From assembly GCF_010091925.1 (NCBI RefSeq), contig NZ_WVID01000015.1, positions 1 through 64,000 of the forward strand: 64,000 nucleotides of DNA. The letters are read 5' to 3'. The position numbers and the translations under genes were made by a program. Numbering within the stretch: the stretch's first letter is position 1; each line of letters begins with the position of its first letter. The notes under the pieces are model-generated. The model had not been told where the DNA came from, did not search any database, and was given only the letters and a program-made list of their open reading frames with translations. The stretch is from Nostoc sp. B(2019) (GTDB lineage Bacteria > Cyanobacteriota > Cyanobacteriia > Cyanobacteriales > Nostocaceae). This document shows, in pieces, positions 1 through 9,955 of the stretch.

Positions 1-103
1 CCACCTTGTTTGTGTCTCAAACAACCTTCGCCATCCGAAAATTATCTCATGTGCCAGTTCAAAGGGCGGAATGTGGGTCAATATTAAGCGACAAGTCTAT
101 TTT

Positions 104-151
104 GTAAATAAAAAAGTAAGCCCACACCAAAACGTGAAGCGATGGTGTGGG
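104..151 (-). terminator. Rho-independent terminator of the anti-sigma-type gene
   Basis: A perfect 9-bp stem (CCCACACCA at 121-129 pairing with TGGTGTGGG at 143-151) lies just past the stop of the minus-strand gene that ends at 160. Read on the minus strand it is followed by a T-rich run (CTTACTTTTTTATTT), the classic intrinsic terminator layout. Bases 1-103 show no gene. Confidence 0.8.
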
Positions 152-159
152 TAATTAGT

Positions 160-600
160 TCACTGTTCTTCTACACAGTATTTGACGATGAGCAGACAAT
201 TCCTACCATCCGCACCACGTTCGTAGACGACACGATCTGCTAGGCGTCGTAGGAGAAACCATCCATACCCACCTACTTGCAGAGTACCTGGTGCAGGCTC
301 AGCGATCGCATCAGGATTGAAAGGTTTTCCATGATCCCAAATTTTGATCTCTAGCCGATCAATCCACAGATAAACGTCAATTTCAATGGTTGTTTCCGGG
401 GGTAAAGCATGATGAGCGTGACGAACAGCGTTAGTAAAGCCTTCTGCTAATGCTAAGTTGAGGCGATAAAGTTGGGTTTCTGACCAGCCAAGTTGAGACA
501 GATGTTGCAGACAAAATTGCTCAAACCATTGTTGCACCTGGTTTAGGAGCTTTAGTTCGCTCTTTACCGTCAGATGGTCTTGCTCCACTATGCTAAGCAT
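160..600 (-). CDS. RsbW-like anti-sigma regulatory factor / HATPase_c_2 ATPase
   Basis: A 146-residue single-domain GHKL ATPase of the RsbW/SpoIIAB serine-kinase type. The N box is visible in LALAEGFTNAVRHAH (about residues 48-62), the G1 box in IWDHGKPFNP (about 87-96), and the glycine-rich lid in GGYGWFLLRRLAD (about 110-122). Such proteins phosphorylate STAS-domain antagonists or bind sigma factors in partner-switching pathways; in cyanobacteria they often act with PP2C phosphatases and response regulators. No STAS or PP2C partner lies nearby, so its partner is unknown. It is followed by its own terminator and looks monocistronic. Confidence 0.85.
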   Translation of the reverse strand: MLSIVEQDHLTVKSELKLLNQVQQWFEQFCLQHLSQLGWSETQLYRLNLALAEGFTNAVRHAHHALPPETTIEIDVYLWIDRLEIKIWDHGKPFNPDAIAEPAPGTLQVGGYGWFLLRRLADRVVYERGADGRNCLLIVKYCVEEQ

Positions 601-723
601 TGACCGTGACTTGAATTAAGTTAAGTGAGAATTGTTTGTGTTTGTTAGCTTTTAGTGATTTTAGCTTTTGGAATAGCTTTTCCATCCAAAACTTAAAATC
701 CAAGATGCAACCTGGACTATTAA

Positions 724-792
724 AATTGACGCCTGTTGATTTTTCTCAAAAGCACATCTGCACATGCTCTTGAAACTCACAGGCGTCAAAGC
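724..792 (-). terminator. Candidate terminator after petD
   Basis: An 11-bp perfect inverted repeat (TTGACGCCTGT at 726-736, ACAGGCGTCAA at 779-789) sits 20 bases past the petD stop. The 42-nt loop contains a weaker internal pairing (AGCACAT...ATGCTCT). On the minus strand it is followed by AATTTTAATAG, a modest T-rich tail, so termination or 3' end stabilisation is plausible rather than certain. Confidence 0.55.
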
Positions 793-809
793 ACTTTGTG
801 GTGACTAAT

Positions 810-1292
810 TTAGAACAGTCCCAAGGTTAAAGATTTATCTAATGGGAGGGCTGCACCAATACCTAGCCACAGGGTAACAAGAGTACCAAAGAGGAACACC
901 GTGGTCGCAACTGGACGACGGAAGGGGTTCTGGAACTTATTGACGTTCTCAATAAAAGGAATGAGGATCAGCCCCAGAGGTACGGACGCCATTGCTAACA
1001 CTCCTAAGAGTTTGTTAGGAAGCGATCGCAAAATCTGGAAGACCGGATATAAGTACCACTCTGGCAAAATTTCCAATGGGGTGGCGAAAGGATTTGCTGG
1101 TTCACCTGTCATAGCAGGATCTAGCACAGCTAGAGCTACGATCGCAGCAAAGGAACCCATGATCACTATTGGAAATACGTAAAGTAGGTCATTAGGCCAA
1201 GCTGGTTCACCGTAGTAATTGTGACCCATACCTTGAGCGAGTTTAGCTCTTAACTTTGGATCGCTGAGGTCAGGTTTTTTCTGTGTTGCCAT
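810..1292 (-). CDS. petD: Cytochrome b6f complex subunit IV
   Basis: The 160-residue protein has the full length and sequence character of PetD, the three-helix subunit IV of the cytochrome b6f complex that moves electrons from plastoquinol to plastocyanin or cytochrome c6 in the thylakoid. Visible signatures are the N-terminal [29 protein letters not shown] and the quinol-site PEWY motif (residues about 77-80, LPEWYLYP). Three hydrophobic segments follow. It lies 218 bp downstream of petB in the same orientation, the usual cyanobacterial petBD operon, and ends before a candidate terminator. Start is ATG at 1292. Confidence 0.98.
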   Translation of the reverse strand: MATQKKPDLSDPKLRAKLAQGMGHNYYGEPAWPNDLLYVFPIVIMGSFAAIVALAVLDPAMTGEPANPFATPLEILPEWYLYPVFQILRSLPNKLLGVLAMASVPLGLILIPFIENVNKFQNPFRRPVATTVFLFGTLVTLWLGIGAALPLDKSLTLGLF

Positions 1293-1510
1293 ATTTAAAT
1301 GTGCTCTCCTGCTTAAATTAAGTTAAAGCATTTCTGAAAGCTATTAGCTATTAAGCAAGCCGATCCAGGGCTTTTACAGCTTTCAGTTTTAAGATGCAAG
1401 TGTTCGTCTTTGTGTAACTTATCTGTCACTAAATTCTTATTTTTCATAAGTTTAGAACAAACAACTCCATCTGGGAACTGATAATTGTTGCCTTTCGCTG
1501 ATAGCTGAGA

Positions 1511-2158
1511 TTACAAAGGGCCGGAAATGCCTTGTTTGCGGATCATTAAGAAGTGAAACAGCATGAAGACTGCAATCAACCAAGGCAATACAAAGGTGTG
1601 TGCGCTGTAGTAGCGAGTCAAGGTTGCTTGACCAACACTTGAACCGCCGCGCAGCAGGTCAGAGATGAGAACGCCGACAACGGGAATTGCTTCTGGTACG
1701 CCGCTGACGATTTTCACAGCCCAGTAGCCTACTTGATCCCAAGGCAGAGAATAGCCGGTGACGCCAAAGGAAACGGTGATCACAGCCAGGATAACACCAC
1801 TTATCCAAGTCAATTCACGGGGCTTTTTGAAACCACCGGTTAGGTAAACCCGGAAGGTGTGCAAAATCATCATCAGCACCATCATGCTGGCAGACCAGCG
1901 GTGAATGGAGCGAATTAGCCAACCGAAGTTGACTTCATTCATGATGTACTCCACCGAGGAGTAAGCTTCGGCTACAGTTGGCTTGTAGTAGAATGTCATC
2001 GCGAATCCAGTCGCAAACTGGATCAAAAAGCAAGTTAAGGTAATTCCACCCAGGCAGTAGAAGATATTGACGTGGGGAGGGACATACTTGCTAGTAACGT
2101 CTTCAGCGATCGCCTCAATCTCTAAGCGTTCCTCGAACCAGTCATAAACGTTGGCCAT
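1511..2158 (-). CDS. petB: Cytochrome b6
   Basis: The 215-residue protein is cytochrome b6, the haem-bearing core of the b6f complex. The first and second transmembrane helices carry the bis-histidine haem ligands ([27 protein letters not shown], and [31 protein letters not shown] at the C terminus), and the Cys for the covalent haem c_n is in VNIFYCLGG near residue 35. Length matches the family exactly. It is first gene of petB-petD and diverges from ctpA across a 540-bp region that must hold both promoters. Confidence 0.98.
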   Translation of the reverse strand: MANVYDWFEERLEIEAIAEDVTSKYVPPHVNIFYCLGGITLTCFLIQFATGFAMTFYYKPTVAEAYSSVEYIMNEVNFGWLIRSIHRWSASMMVLMMILHTFRVYLTGGFKKPRELTWISGVILAVITVSFGVTGYSLPWDQVGYWAVKIVSGVPEAIPVVGVLISDLLRGGSSVGQATLTRYYSAHTFVLPWLIAVFMLFHFLMIRKQGISGPL

Positions 2159-2700
2159 ACAATCTCAATTTCCTAAAAAGCGGTTGCGGTTGATAAATTC
2201 CGAAGTTCTGAATCGGCGATCATTCGCCTAGCCTCGACCATAGAAAAAATTTCGATGGTCGCAAGCCTCAGATTGAAAAGTCCAGATCGGACACTGAATT
2301 TCTGTTTGCCTCTATCCGACACTCAGAGTTCTCGCAAACCGACCATCCGGCTTTTCGCTCCGCTCAGACTTCTCTCCCAATTAGCAATTTTGGGATTTTA
2401 GCAAAGAGGAATTTGTTCGTTTGCTTGTTAGCTTTCAGAGCGGTTAAAGTTTTAAGGAACTTAACACTCTGTAAACATCGAATATATTGCTATCTCTTTG
2501 CAACCTAGCACCAAAAATGGTGGTAACAAAGTAGATTTTATCGTCTAGTGAGTGGGATGTACTTGCACCAGTTGAGGAAACAACTAGATGAGAGCAATGC
2601 ACCACTTCTATAAAAAAAGTAACATAGTCGAGAGATAGATTTCATAAACAACAAGGTAACTGGGCAGTTCTAGGCAATTTGGGTTGAGGTGGAATTTAAA
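2159..2700. other. Divergent intergenic region petB / ctpA
   Basis: A stretch of about 540 bp without a gene between the divergent petB and ctpA starts. It holds a short hairpin (GGCGA-TCAT-TCGCC near 2214-2227) and a fragment rich in CTCCGCTCAGACTTCTC (2357-2373) that resembles dispersed repeats elsewhere in the window (6517-6585, 25977-26041). The remainder is AT-rich and presumably carries both promoters; no specific operator was recognised. Confidence 0.6.
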
Positions 2701-3945
2701 ATGGGGTTCATGCACACAAAAGCTTTTCGGTTAGGATTTTCATTGTTAGTGACGGTTTGGTTGGCGCTGGGCACACTTATTCAACCAGCAGCGGCTTTGA
2801 CGGGGGAACAAAAACTTGTTTCAGAAGTTTGGCGAATTGTCAATCGCACTTATCTGGATGAGACGTTTAATCATCAAAACTGGGCCGCAGTCAGGCAAAA
2901 AGCTCTAGAGAAGCCGCTGCAAGACAATCAAGCAGCTTATGGGGCAATTCAGAAGATGCTCAAGAGCCTCAACGATCCGTTTACCCGCTTTTTAGACCCA
3001 GAGCAGTACCGCAGTTTGCAAGTAAATACTTCTGGAGAACTGACGGGAGTGGGGTTGCAAATTGCTTTGAATCCCGATACTGGTAAGTTGGAAGTAGTGG
3101 CTCCTATAGAAGGTTCCCCAGCAGATAAAGCTGGAATTAAACCACGCGATCGCATCCTCAAAATTGAGGGTACTTCCACTGAAAATTTGACTCTCGATGA
3201 AGCTGCGACCAGGATGCGCGGGCCAATTGGCAGTCTTGTGACTCTCTTAATCGAACGGGACGGAGAGGGAGAAACAGAAATTAGAGTTACGCGCGATCGC
3301 ATTGCTCTTAACCCTGTAGTATCAGAATTACGTGTTTCCCCAGAAGGTACACCCATTGGCTACATTCGCCTAACTCAATTCAATGCCAATGCCTCAATGG
3401 AATTAGCACACACTATTTCTAGTCTAGAAAAAAAAGGCGCTGCTGCCTATGTTTTGGATTTACGAAATAATCCTGGGGGGCTATTGCAATCGGGAATTGA
3501 AATTGCTCGTTTATGGTTAGATTCAGGGCCCATAGTCTACACCGTTAATCGGCAAGGCATTCAAGGAAGTTTTGAAGCCTTTGGCCCACCGCTGACAGAA
3601 GATCCTCTAGTGCTGTTGGTGAATCAAGGAACTGCTAGCGCTAGCGAAATTCTGGCCGGCGCACTGCAAGATAATGGTCGTGCTCAGCTAGTAGGCGAAA
3701 CCACCTTTGGTAAAGGCTTAATCCAATCCTTATTTGAATTATCAGATGGTTCCGGCTTGGCAGTAACAATTGCTAAGTACGAAACCCCCAAACACCGAGA
3801 TATTAACAAACTAGGTATTAAGCCAGACAAAGTAGTTCCCCAAGAGCCGATTAACCGTGAAAAGATTGGCACTCAAGCAGATCTGCAATATCAAGCGGCG
3901 GTGGAACTTTTGGTCAAAGACTCAGTAGTAGCAGGAAAGGCGTAA
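2701..3945 (+). CDS. ctpA: Carboxyl-terminal processing protease CtpA
   Basis: A 414-residue S41 tail-specific protease. The N-terminal hydrophobic segment ending AAALTGEQ is a cleavable signal peptide. A PDZ domain spans about 100-180 and the catalytic Ser lies in TASASE (Ser313), with the Lys in TFGKG (Lys338); the 25-residue spacing equals that of known CtpA enzymes. CtpA removes the D1 (PsbA) C-terminal extension in the lumen so that the manganese cluster can assemble. ATG 2701 is preferred over an in-frame GTG at 2689 because GAGGTGG at 2686-2692 sits 8 nt upstream as a Shine-Dalgarno sequence. The paralogues CtpB/CtpC cannot be excluded. Confidence 0.9.
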   Translation: MGFMHTKAFRLGFSLLVTVWLALGTLIQPAAALTGEQKLVSEVWRIVNRTYLDETFNHQNWAAVRQKALEKPLQDNQAAYGAIQKMLKSLNDPFTRFLDPEQYRSLQVNTSGELTGVGLQIALNPDTGKLEVVAPIEGSPADKAGIKPRDRILKIEGTSTENLTLDEAATRMRGPIGSLVTLLIERDGEGETEIRVTRDRIALNPVVSELRVSPEGTPIGYIRLTQFNANASMELAHTISSLEKKGAAAYVLDLRNNPGGLLQSGIEIARLWLDSGPIVYTVNRQGIQGSFEAFGPPLTEDPLVLLVNQGTASASEILAGALQDNGRAQLVGETTFGKGLIQSLFELSDGSGLAVTIAKYETPKHRDINKLGIKPDKVVPQEPINREKIGTQADLQYQAAVELLVKDSVVAGKA

Positions 3946-4030
3946 TTAGGGGCTAGGAACTGGGGAACGAGGTAGATAAGGGGACAAGGTGAATAAATAA
4001 TCAATACCCAATACCCAATACCCAGTCCCT

Positions 4031-4762
4031 TCACAGGATGGGTTGTGACTGAAGTAAAGCCTGTAAATCTAAGGAGGCAAGTCGCTGATAGGCTTGATCT
4101 ATTACACGTTTGCCTCTGAGAAAGCCAGTATTAGCACCTGGACAAATATACTGAAGAGCTTCTGGTGTAAAACGCTCTAAGAGTAACTGAAGACTCTTGA
4201 TTTGTCGGGGCCAGTGAAAGGTTTTTGCCGATCGCAATGGTACTGGTTCGCCCTGCTGGTTGGGGACTAAATGGCGTCCAGAAAACAGCACACCTCCCAG
4301 GTTACTGTAGTAAAGACAAGATGATCCAGGAGTATGACCTGGTGTCCAAATCACTTGTATTGTTGAATTGAGAGTTAATTCTTGACTAAAGGTAGTTACG
4401 GTTAAGCCTGGTAATAAATAAGCCTCTTGCTCTTGGATGAGAATCTCGCTCTCAAAGGTTTGTTGGATTTCTGCTGTCTTGCCAATAGCACCTCGATGAG
4501 TGAGGAATAACCAACGTACGCCTCCATGCGATCGTAAAAAATCCTGATTTGTTTGTTCTAAAGCAGGGCAATCTATGAGGATATTGCCTTCATTTCTTAC
4601 AATAAAGTAAGAGGTTCCCCCTAACGTGTCCCGATTGGGTGGAAAGGCAAATATGCTCTCTGGCGCGAAGTTCTCATTAGAAGACGAACCTTGAACTTCT
4701 TGAGAAAACACAGCCCGTGGTGGCTTAGCTGTATGGCTGGGCGGTTGAGGTAAAGGGCACAT
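4031..4762 (-). CDS. Metallo-beta-lactamase-fold protein with degenerate metal site
   Basis: This 243-residue protein follows the metallo-beta-lactamase fold: NEGNILIDCPAL (about 74-85), a strand ending WLFLTHRGAIGKTAEI (about 104-119), WTPGHTPGSSCLYY (about 157-170) and GGVLFSGRHLVP (about 173-184). The canonical HxHxDH loop is reduced to THRGAIGK and the usual Asp of the SGD motif is Arg, whereas the third-site His in GHTPG remains. Metal-dependent hydrolysis therefore looks impaired or altered. The gene is convergent with ctpA, and its role is not evident from neighbours. Confidence 0.75.
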   Translation of the reverse strand: MCPLPQPPSHTAKPPRAVFSQEVQGSSSNENFAPESIFAFPPNRDTLGGTSYFIVRNEGNILIDCPALEQTNQDFLRSHGGVRWLFLTHRGAIGKTAEIQQTFESEILIQEQEAYLLPGLTVTTFSQELTLNSTIQVIWTPGHTPGSSCLYYSNLGGVLFSGRHLVPNQQGEPVPLRSAKTFHWPRQIKSLQLLLERFTPEALQYICPGANTGFLRGKRVIDQAYQRLASLDLQALLQSQPIL

Positions 4763-4955
4763 GAGAAAAAAGCCGAAACTGAGGAGTTGTGGATAATCAG
4801 GTTAAAGTGTGGAAATTCTGAAGAATTGCAACTTGAGAGATAACTAGCACTATTAACCGTTGTTGAAAAGATCGGAGTTTGAAATCTGCCTTGTAGTTAG
4901 TACCGTGGTACTCATAATACAGGAATGATATTCTGTCAAAATTACTGAAGATAAC

Positions 4956-6437
4956 ATGGCATTTTGGTTTCTCCTCTTACTGGGGCTAGCTACTTATTTA
5001 ATGGTGCAGCGCAGCGTCGCTCACATCACCCGAACGCCAGTGTGGTTGTTATGGCTGGTGTTAATGACACCCGCATTTGTATTGAGCGGATGGACGCTGA
5101 TGTATGGGGCGAAACAACCGCCACCGCCATCGCTGCTCATTTGGCCGTCAGTTGTGTGCCTGCTGTTATACTGGCTGTTGTTTCAATGGGGGCGTCAAGC
5201 ACCAAGGGACACACAGACCCAAGCCCAAGCCCCGGAACCACAGTCGGCGACCCATCCCATAGCAGAACCAGCACCAGTGCGTCCCATTGAGCCAACAGAA
5301 GAAACCCAGCTGCGAAATTGTTTTCCCTGGTCTACATACTACGTCCAAAACATTGAGTATCGACCCCAAGCAGTAGTTTGCCGAGGTCAGTTACGAACTA
5401 CACCAAACAATGCTTACCAGCAGATTAAAGCAAATGTTGAAGCACAATTTGGCGATCGCTTCTTGCTAATCTTTCAAGAAGGTTTGAATGGTAAACCCTT
5501 CTTTGTGCTGGTTCCTAACACTCAAGCCGCTAAAGAGGGAAATTTACAACGCAACCCAGAAAAGTTAACTCGACCAGGATTAGCACTTTTGCTGCTAGCA
5601 GCTACTTTGGTTACTACTACTTTGGTGGGAGCGAAAATTGCTGGTGTTGAGCCAACGACACTGGAATCTGACCCAACTGTCCTTTTGAAGGGATTGCCCT
5701 ATGCTTTAGGACTAATGACTATTTTGGGCATTCACGAACTTGGTCACTATTTAACAGCAAGATTCTACAAAATTCGCTCGACGCTACCTTATTTTATCCC
5801 CATGCCTTTTTTCTTGGGAACTTTTGGCGCATTTATTCAGATGCGTAGTCCGATTCCCAACCGCAAAGCTTTATTTGACGTTAGCATTGCTGGGCCAATT
5901 GCAGGCTTTATTGCAAGTTTGCCATTACTAATATGGGGCTTGGCTAATTCAGAAATGGTTCCCCTCACTGAAAAAACAGGTCTGTTGAACTTTGATGCCC
6001 TCAATCCCAGATATTCAATTTTACTAGCGTTGCTCTCGAAGTTGGCTTTAGGTAGTCAATTAACGTCAAAATCAGCTATTGATTTGCATCCTTTGGCAGT
6101 AGCGGGTTTTTTGGGTCTGATTGTTACAGCATTGAATTTAATGCCAGTAGGACAACTAGATGGGGGTCACATCGTTCATGCGATTTTTGGGCAACGAACC
6201 GCAATGGCAATTGGTCAAATTTCTCGTTTGTTGTTACTAGTACTTTCGTTAGTCCAAGATGAATTTCTGTTGTGGGCAATTATCTTATTATTCATACCTT
6301 TGATTGATGAACCTGCGCTGAATGATGTCACCGAATTGGATAACGGACGTGACATTTTAGGTTTACTGGCAATGGCTTTGTTAGTTTTGATTGTATTGCC
6401 GCTACCGCAGGCGATCGCTGGCTTGTTGCAAATTTAA
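4956..6437 (+). CDS. Site-2 protease family membrane metalloprotease (EGY1-like)
   Basis: A 493-residue intramembrane zinc protease. Two N-terminal hydrophobic segments (about 1-60) are followed by a Pro/Gln-rich linker, a soluble domain (about 125-200), and a multi-helix S2P core with the zinc motif HELGH at 260-264 and the third ligand in MPVGQLDGG (Asp402). The GTFGAFIQMRSPIPNRKALFD segment is typical of the cyanobacterial/plant EGY-like branch, where homologues act in chloroplast membrane biogenesis. Substrate is unknown; RseP-type anti-sigma cleavage is possible. Start is ATG 4956, with only a weak Shine-Dalgarno sequence. Confidence 0.88.
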   Translation: MAFWFLLLLGLATYLMVQRSVAHITRTPVWLLWLVLMTPAFVLSGWTLMYGAKQPPPPSLLIWPSVVCLLLYWLLFQWGRQAPRDTQTQAQAPEPQSATHPIAEPAPVRPIEPTEETQLRNCFPWSTYYVQNIEYRPQAVVCRGQLRTTPNNAYQQIKANVEAQFGDRFLLIFQEGLNGKPFFVLVPNTQAAKEGNLQRNPEKLTRPGLALLLLAATLVTTTLVGAKIAGVEPTTLESDPTVLLKGLPYALGLMTILGIHELGHYLTARFYKIRSTLPYFIPMPFFLGTFGAFIQMRSPIPNRKALFDVSIAGPIAGFIASLPLLIWGLANSEMVPLTEKTGLLNFDALNPRYSILLALLSKLALGSQLTSKSAIDLHPLAVAGFLGLIVTALNLMPVGQLDGGHIVHAIFGQRTAMAIGQISRLLLLVLSLVQDEFLLWAIILLFIPLIDEPALNDVTELDNGRDILGLLAMALLVLIVLPLPQAIAGLLQI

Positions 6438-7078
6438 ATAGTGACATTAAAAGAATGGCTGGTGTATCTGGGACAGATATAGCGTTTCCTAATTTGCTGA
6501 GGTATAAATTTATCTGTCTTGAAAAGTTTTGCGCCGGAAAACCCGGACGCGCAAACTTCTCTCCGCCTCCAGAACTTTTCGCTGTCTTTATCTGTGGTGA
6601 ATTATTTCTTCTCGTATCTGACTCAAGTGAAAAATACTATATAACAGTCATCTATAATGTTTAAGTTGTAAATTAATAATAACAATTAGCACAAAAAGCG
6701 CAGAAATGATATAGCGAAGCTTCTGGGTGATTAAGTGTTAAATTCGATCTAAATTGACTGCTAAAGCCACTATGATTTCAATCAAGAATATCTGAACGCT
6801 TACTGATTTTAAACGTCATTAGTTCTAAAGGTAAATGGCAAAGCTGAAATTATTATGCATGAAACTTCAGCCTTTCAAACTTTGTTGAATCGATTGCAAC
6901 AAACTGAAGTTGAACTGGCGTGACTACGGAGTAACCAAACCGTTTTCGCAAGCTAGTTCAACTTAGTACTAGTGATTCTGCTATCCTTCACTACTGGTCT
7001 TCCATTGCGTCATAGCTGCAAACTGGATGTAACAAAATTTCAGGTTTATGGTAACTGCTGGTTCAGCCTTCTAGATTT
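6438..7078. other. Intergenic region with dispersed repeat and possible coding remnant
   Basis: About 640 bp without an intact gene. 6517-6585 holds a GC-rich palindromic repeat (AAAAGTTTTGCGC ... AGAACTTTTCGCT) whose relative is at 25977-26041. 6855-6950 reads as a short peptide (LLNRLQQTEVELA, stop, LRSNQT) resembling the coiled coil that often precedes sensor kinases, interrupted by TGA at 6921, so it may be a decayed gene fragment just upstream of the histidine kinase. Confidence 0.45.
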
Positions 7079-9955
7079 ATGAGTTCTGAGCATCACGATC
7101 CATCTCTAACTGTATCAGAGCAGCATACCTCTGCTGGATCAGTTGATTTTCGCGCCCTGTTTGAGGCGGTTCCCGGCTTGTATCTCGTGCTGGCAGCCGA
7201 CTTCCCCAAGTTTACGATCATCGCAGTCAGTAACGCTTACTTGCAGGCAACTATGACCCAACGAGCAGAAATTTTGGGTCGCGGTCTTTTTGAAGTGTTT
7301 CCCGACAACCCCAATGATCCTACAACGAGGGGAGTTTGCAACCTGCAAACTTCCCTGAAGACAGTGATCCAGAGCAGAGCCAAGGACGTAATGGCAGTTC
7401 AAAAGTATGACATTCCCCGTCCAGAGTCTAAAGGCGGTGGTTTTGAAGAACGCTACTGGAGTCCGGTCAATTCGCCTGTGTTGAGAGAAAACCAGGAGGT
7501 TACTTACATTATTCACCAGGTTCAGGACGTGACTGAATTTGTGCAGCTTCGACAGCAGCGCAATGAACAATATTTAGAAAATCAGGCATTGCGGAGTCAC
7601 TCTGAACTTATGGAGGCAGAGGTTTATCTCCGTGCTCAAGAATTAAAGGAGGCGAATCGACAGCTTCAGGAGGCAATGCAGCATGAGCAAGAACTGCGAA
7701 TGGAGGCGCAAGCTGCCAAAGCAAGCTTGGATAGCGTTTTGATGAGCCTTAGCGACCAATTTTTTAGACTTGATCGTGAGTGGCGCTACACTTACATCAA
7801 CGATCGCGTGTTGGAAGTGACTGGCAAATCCAGGGAAGAACTAATCGGACAAAGCATTTGGGACTTGTTCCCAGAAATGGTAAATAGCCAGTTTTACAGT
7901 GAGTTGCATCGCGTTGTTGTTGAGCAAACTCCTACCCAGTTTGAATACTTTTATTCCCACTGGCAACGCTGGTTTGAAAACCGTGTTTACCCTTCAGAAA
8001 CCGGAGTTACCATCTTTGTTACCGAAATCACTAATCGTAAGCAAGCACAAGAAGATCTCCGGGAAGCTCATGTGCAGTTGGAGTCTGCTTTATTGGCAGG
8101 AGCGGTTTATACTTGGCGGTGGAATCTTCTTGAAGACCGAGTTACTACAGATGCAGCCTTTGCTCACTTATTCGGAGTAGATCCAGAGAGTGCGGCAAAG
8201 GGATTGCCGATAGAGATATTTGTGCGTGCTATGCACGAGGAAGACCGACCACGCGTCTTAGTGGCAATTAACCAAGCGATCGCCACGGGTGAGGAATATC
8301 TAGCTGAGTACCGCGTCCATACTGCCACTGGCGAGGAGCGGTGGGTTACTGCACGAGGTCATGTTGAATATGACACCGCTGGTAAACCAGTCGCTTTTCC
8401 GGGCGCACTCGCAGACATTACCGAGCGCAGGAAAGCCGAAGAAGACCGCGATCGTTTCTTTCAACTTTCCCGTGATATGCTGGCAATCGTTAATACTGAT
8501 GGGTACTTTCTACAGGCTAGCTCGGCTTGGACAAAAACCCTCGGCTATACCTTAGAAGAGTTAACCAAACAGCCTTACATTGAGTTTGTTCATCCAGATG
8601 ATCAGGCTGCGACGCAAGTTGAAGCGCAAAAGCTAGCCCAAGGTATTCAGACCAGTGGTTTTGAGAACCGTTACCGCTGTCGAGATGGCTCCTACCGCTG
8701 GATTTTGTGGAGTGTTGCCCCTTTCCTAGAGCAAAAGCTGCTCTATTGTGTTGCGCGTGATATTACCGAACGCAAATGTGCGGAGGCAGAGCGTGAAAAA
8801 CTATTAGTACGGGAACAAGCTGCACGAGAGACAGCTGAAGCAGCAAATCGGGTCAAAGATGAGTTTTTAGCTGTGCTATCCCATGAACTCCGCACGCCCC
8901 TGAACCCGATTTTGGGATGGTCAAAGTTGCTGCAATCTCGGAAGCTAGATGAGCGCAAAACAACCTATGCACTGGAAACGATCGAGCGGAATGCTAGACT
9001 CCAGGTGCAACTAATTGAAGACCTGCTTGATGTGTCTCGCATCTTGCAGGGTAAACTTAGCTTGAATGTCGCTCCAATCAATCTTGCTATGACTATTACA
9101 GCCGCATTGGAGACTGTGCGACTGGCAGCAGAAGCCAAATCCATTCAAATTCAAACGGTACTAGAACCGAATGTTGGGCAAGTATTAGGCGATGCAGCTC
9201 GCCTACAGCAGGTGATTTGGAATCTTGTCTCGAATGCCGTCAAGTTCACACCTCAAGCAGGAAAAGTAGAGGTGCGATTAGAGCGCGTTGATTGTGATGC
9301 TCAAATTATAGTCAGCGATACAGGCAAAGGTATCCATCCTAACTTTCTTCCTCATGTGTTTGAGTACTTCCGACAAGCAGATAGCGCTACGACTCGAAAG
9401 TTTGGTGGATTAGGATTGGGATTAGCGATCGTCCGCCAAATCGTCGAGTTGCACGGCGGTACAGTTCAGGCAGAAAGCTTTGGAGAAGGACAGGGAGCCA
9501 CCTTCACTGTCAAACTTCCGCTGATGCAGCAACAACCAAGAATACATCAACAAATCAGGGAATCTCAACCTTCTCCAGATTTGCAGGGCGTTACGGTTTT
9601 GGTAGTGGATGACATGGCTGATATGCGGGAGTATATCAGTTTTATACTAGAGCAGGAAAAAGCAAATGTAATTGCCGTGGCTTCGGCAGCCGAAGCCCTG
9701 ACTGCTTTAGCTCAGTTCCAGCCAAGCGTATTGGTAAGCGACATTGGCATGGCAGAGATGGATGGATACATGCTAATGCGGCGAGTGCGAAGCTTAACAC
9801 CCGCTCAAGGCGGAAACATTCCAGCAATTGCCTTGAGTGCCTACGCTGGAGAAATAAATGAGCAAAGGGCGATCGCGGCAGGATTTCAACGCCACCTCGC
9901 TAAACCAGTAGAGCCAGCTGCATTAATTGCAGCCATTGTGAGCATTCTTAAGTAA
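7079..9955 (+). CDS. Hybrid sensor histidine kinase with multiple PAS domains and receiver
   Basis: A 958-residue cytoplasmic-looking sensor without obvious transmembrane segments. It shows four PAS-like domains (about 25-150, 220-325, 335-450, 460-570; each ending in a DVTEF/DITER-type motif), a HisKA domain with phosphoacceptor His602 (LSHELRTPLNPILGW), a HATPase domain with N box from about 715 (NLVSNAVKFTP) and DTGKGI, and a C-terminal receiver with phosphoacceptor Asp888 (VLVSDIGMAEMDGY). The signal is unknown. With no response regulator beside it, output may go through a phosphorelay to an unlinked partner. Confidence 0.93.
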   Translation: MSSEHHDPSLTVSEQHTSAGSVDFRALFEAVPGLYLVLAADFPKFTIIAVSNAYLQATMTQRAEILGRGLFEVFPDNPNDPTTRGVCNLQTSLKTVIQSRAKDVMAVQKYDIPRPESKGGGFEERYWSPVNSPVLRENQEVTYIIHQVQDVTEFVQLRQQRNEQYLENQALRSHSELMEAEVYLRAQELKEANRQLQEAMQHEQELRMEAQAAKASLDSVLMSLSDQFFRLDREWRYTYINDRVLEVTGKSREELIGQSIWDLFPEMVNSQFYSELHRVVVEQTPTQFEYFYSHWQRWFENRVYPSETGVTIFVTEITNRKQAQEDLREAHVQLESALLAGAVYTWRWNLLEDRVTTDAAFAHLFGVDPESAAKGLPIEIFVRAMHEEDRPRVLVAINQAIATGEEYLAEYRVHTATGEERWVTARGHVEYDTAGKPVAFPGALADITERRKAEEDRDRFFQLSRDMLAIVNTDGYFLQASSAWTKTLGYTLEELTKQPYIEFVHPDDQAATQVEAQKLAQGIQTSGFENRYRCRDGSYRWILWSVAPFLEQKLLYCVARDITERKCAEAEREKLLVREQAARETAEAANRVKDEFLAVLSHELRTPLNPILGWSKLLQSRKLDERKTTYALETIERNARLQVQLIEDLLDVSRILQGKLSLNVAPINLAMTITAALETVRLAAEAKSIQIQTVLEPNVGQVLGDAARLQQVIWNLVSNAVKFTPQAGKVEVRLERVDCDAQIIVSDTGKGIHPNFLPHVFEYFRQADSATTRKFGGLGLGLAIVRQIVELHGGTVQAESFGEGQGATFTVKLPLMQQQPRIHQQIRESQPSPDLQGVTVLVVDDMADMREYISFILEQEKANVIAVASAAEALTALAQFQPSVLVSDIGMAEMDGYMLMRRVRSLTPAQGGNIPAIALSAYAGEINEQRAIAAGFQRHLAKPVEPAALIAAIVSILK

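Noticed and set aside
6455-6664. 69-codon plus-strand frame after the site-2 protease
   Set aside because: It is largely the GC-rich dispersed repeat; no motif, ribosome binding site or family resemblance.
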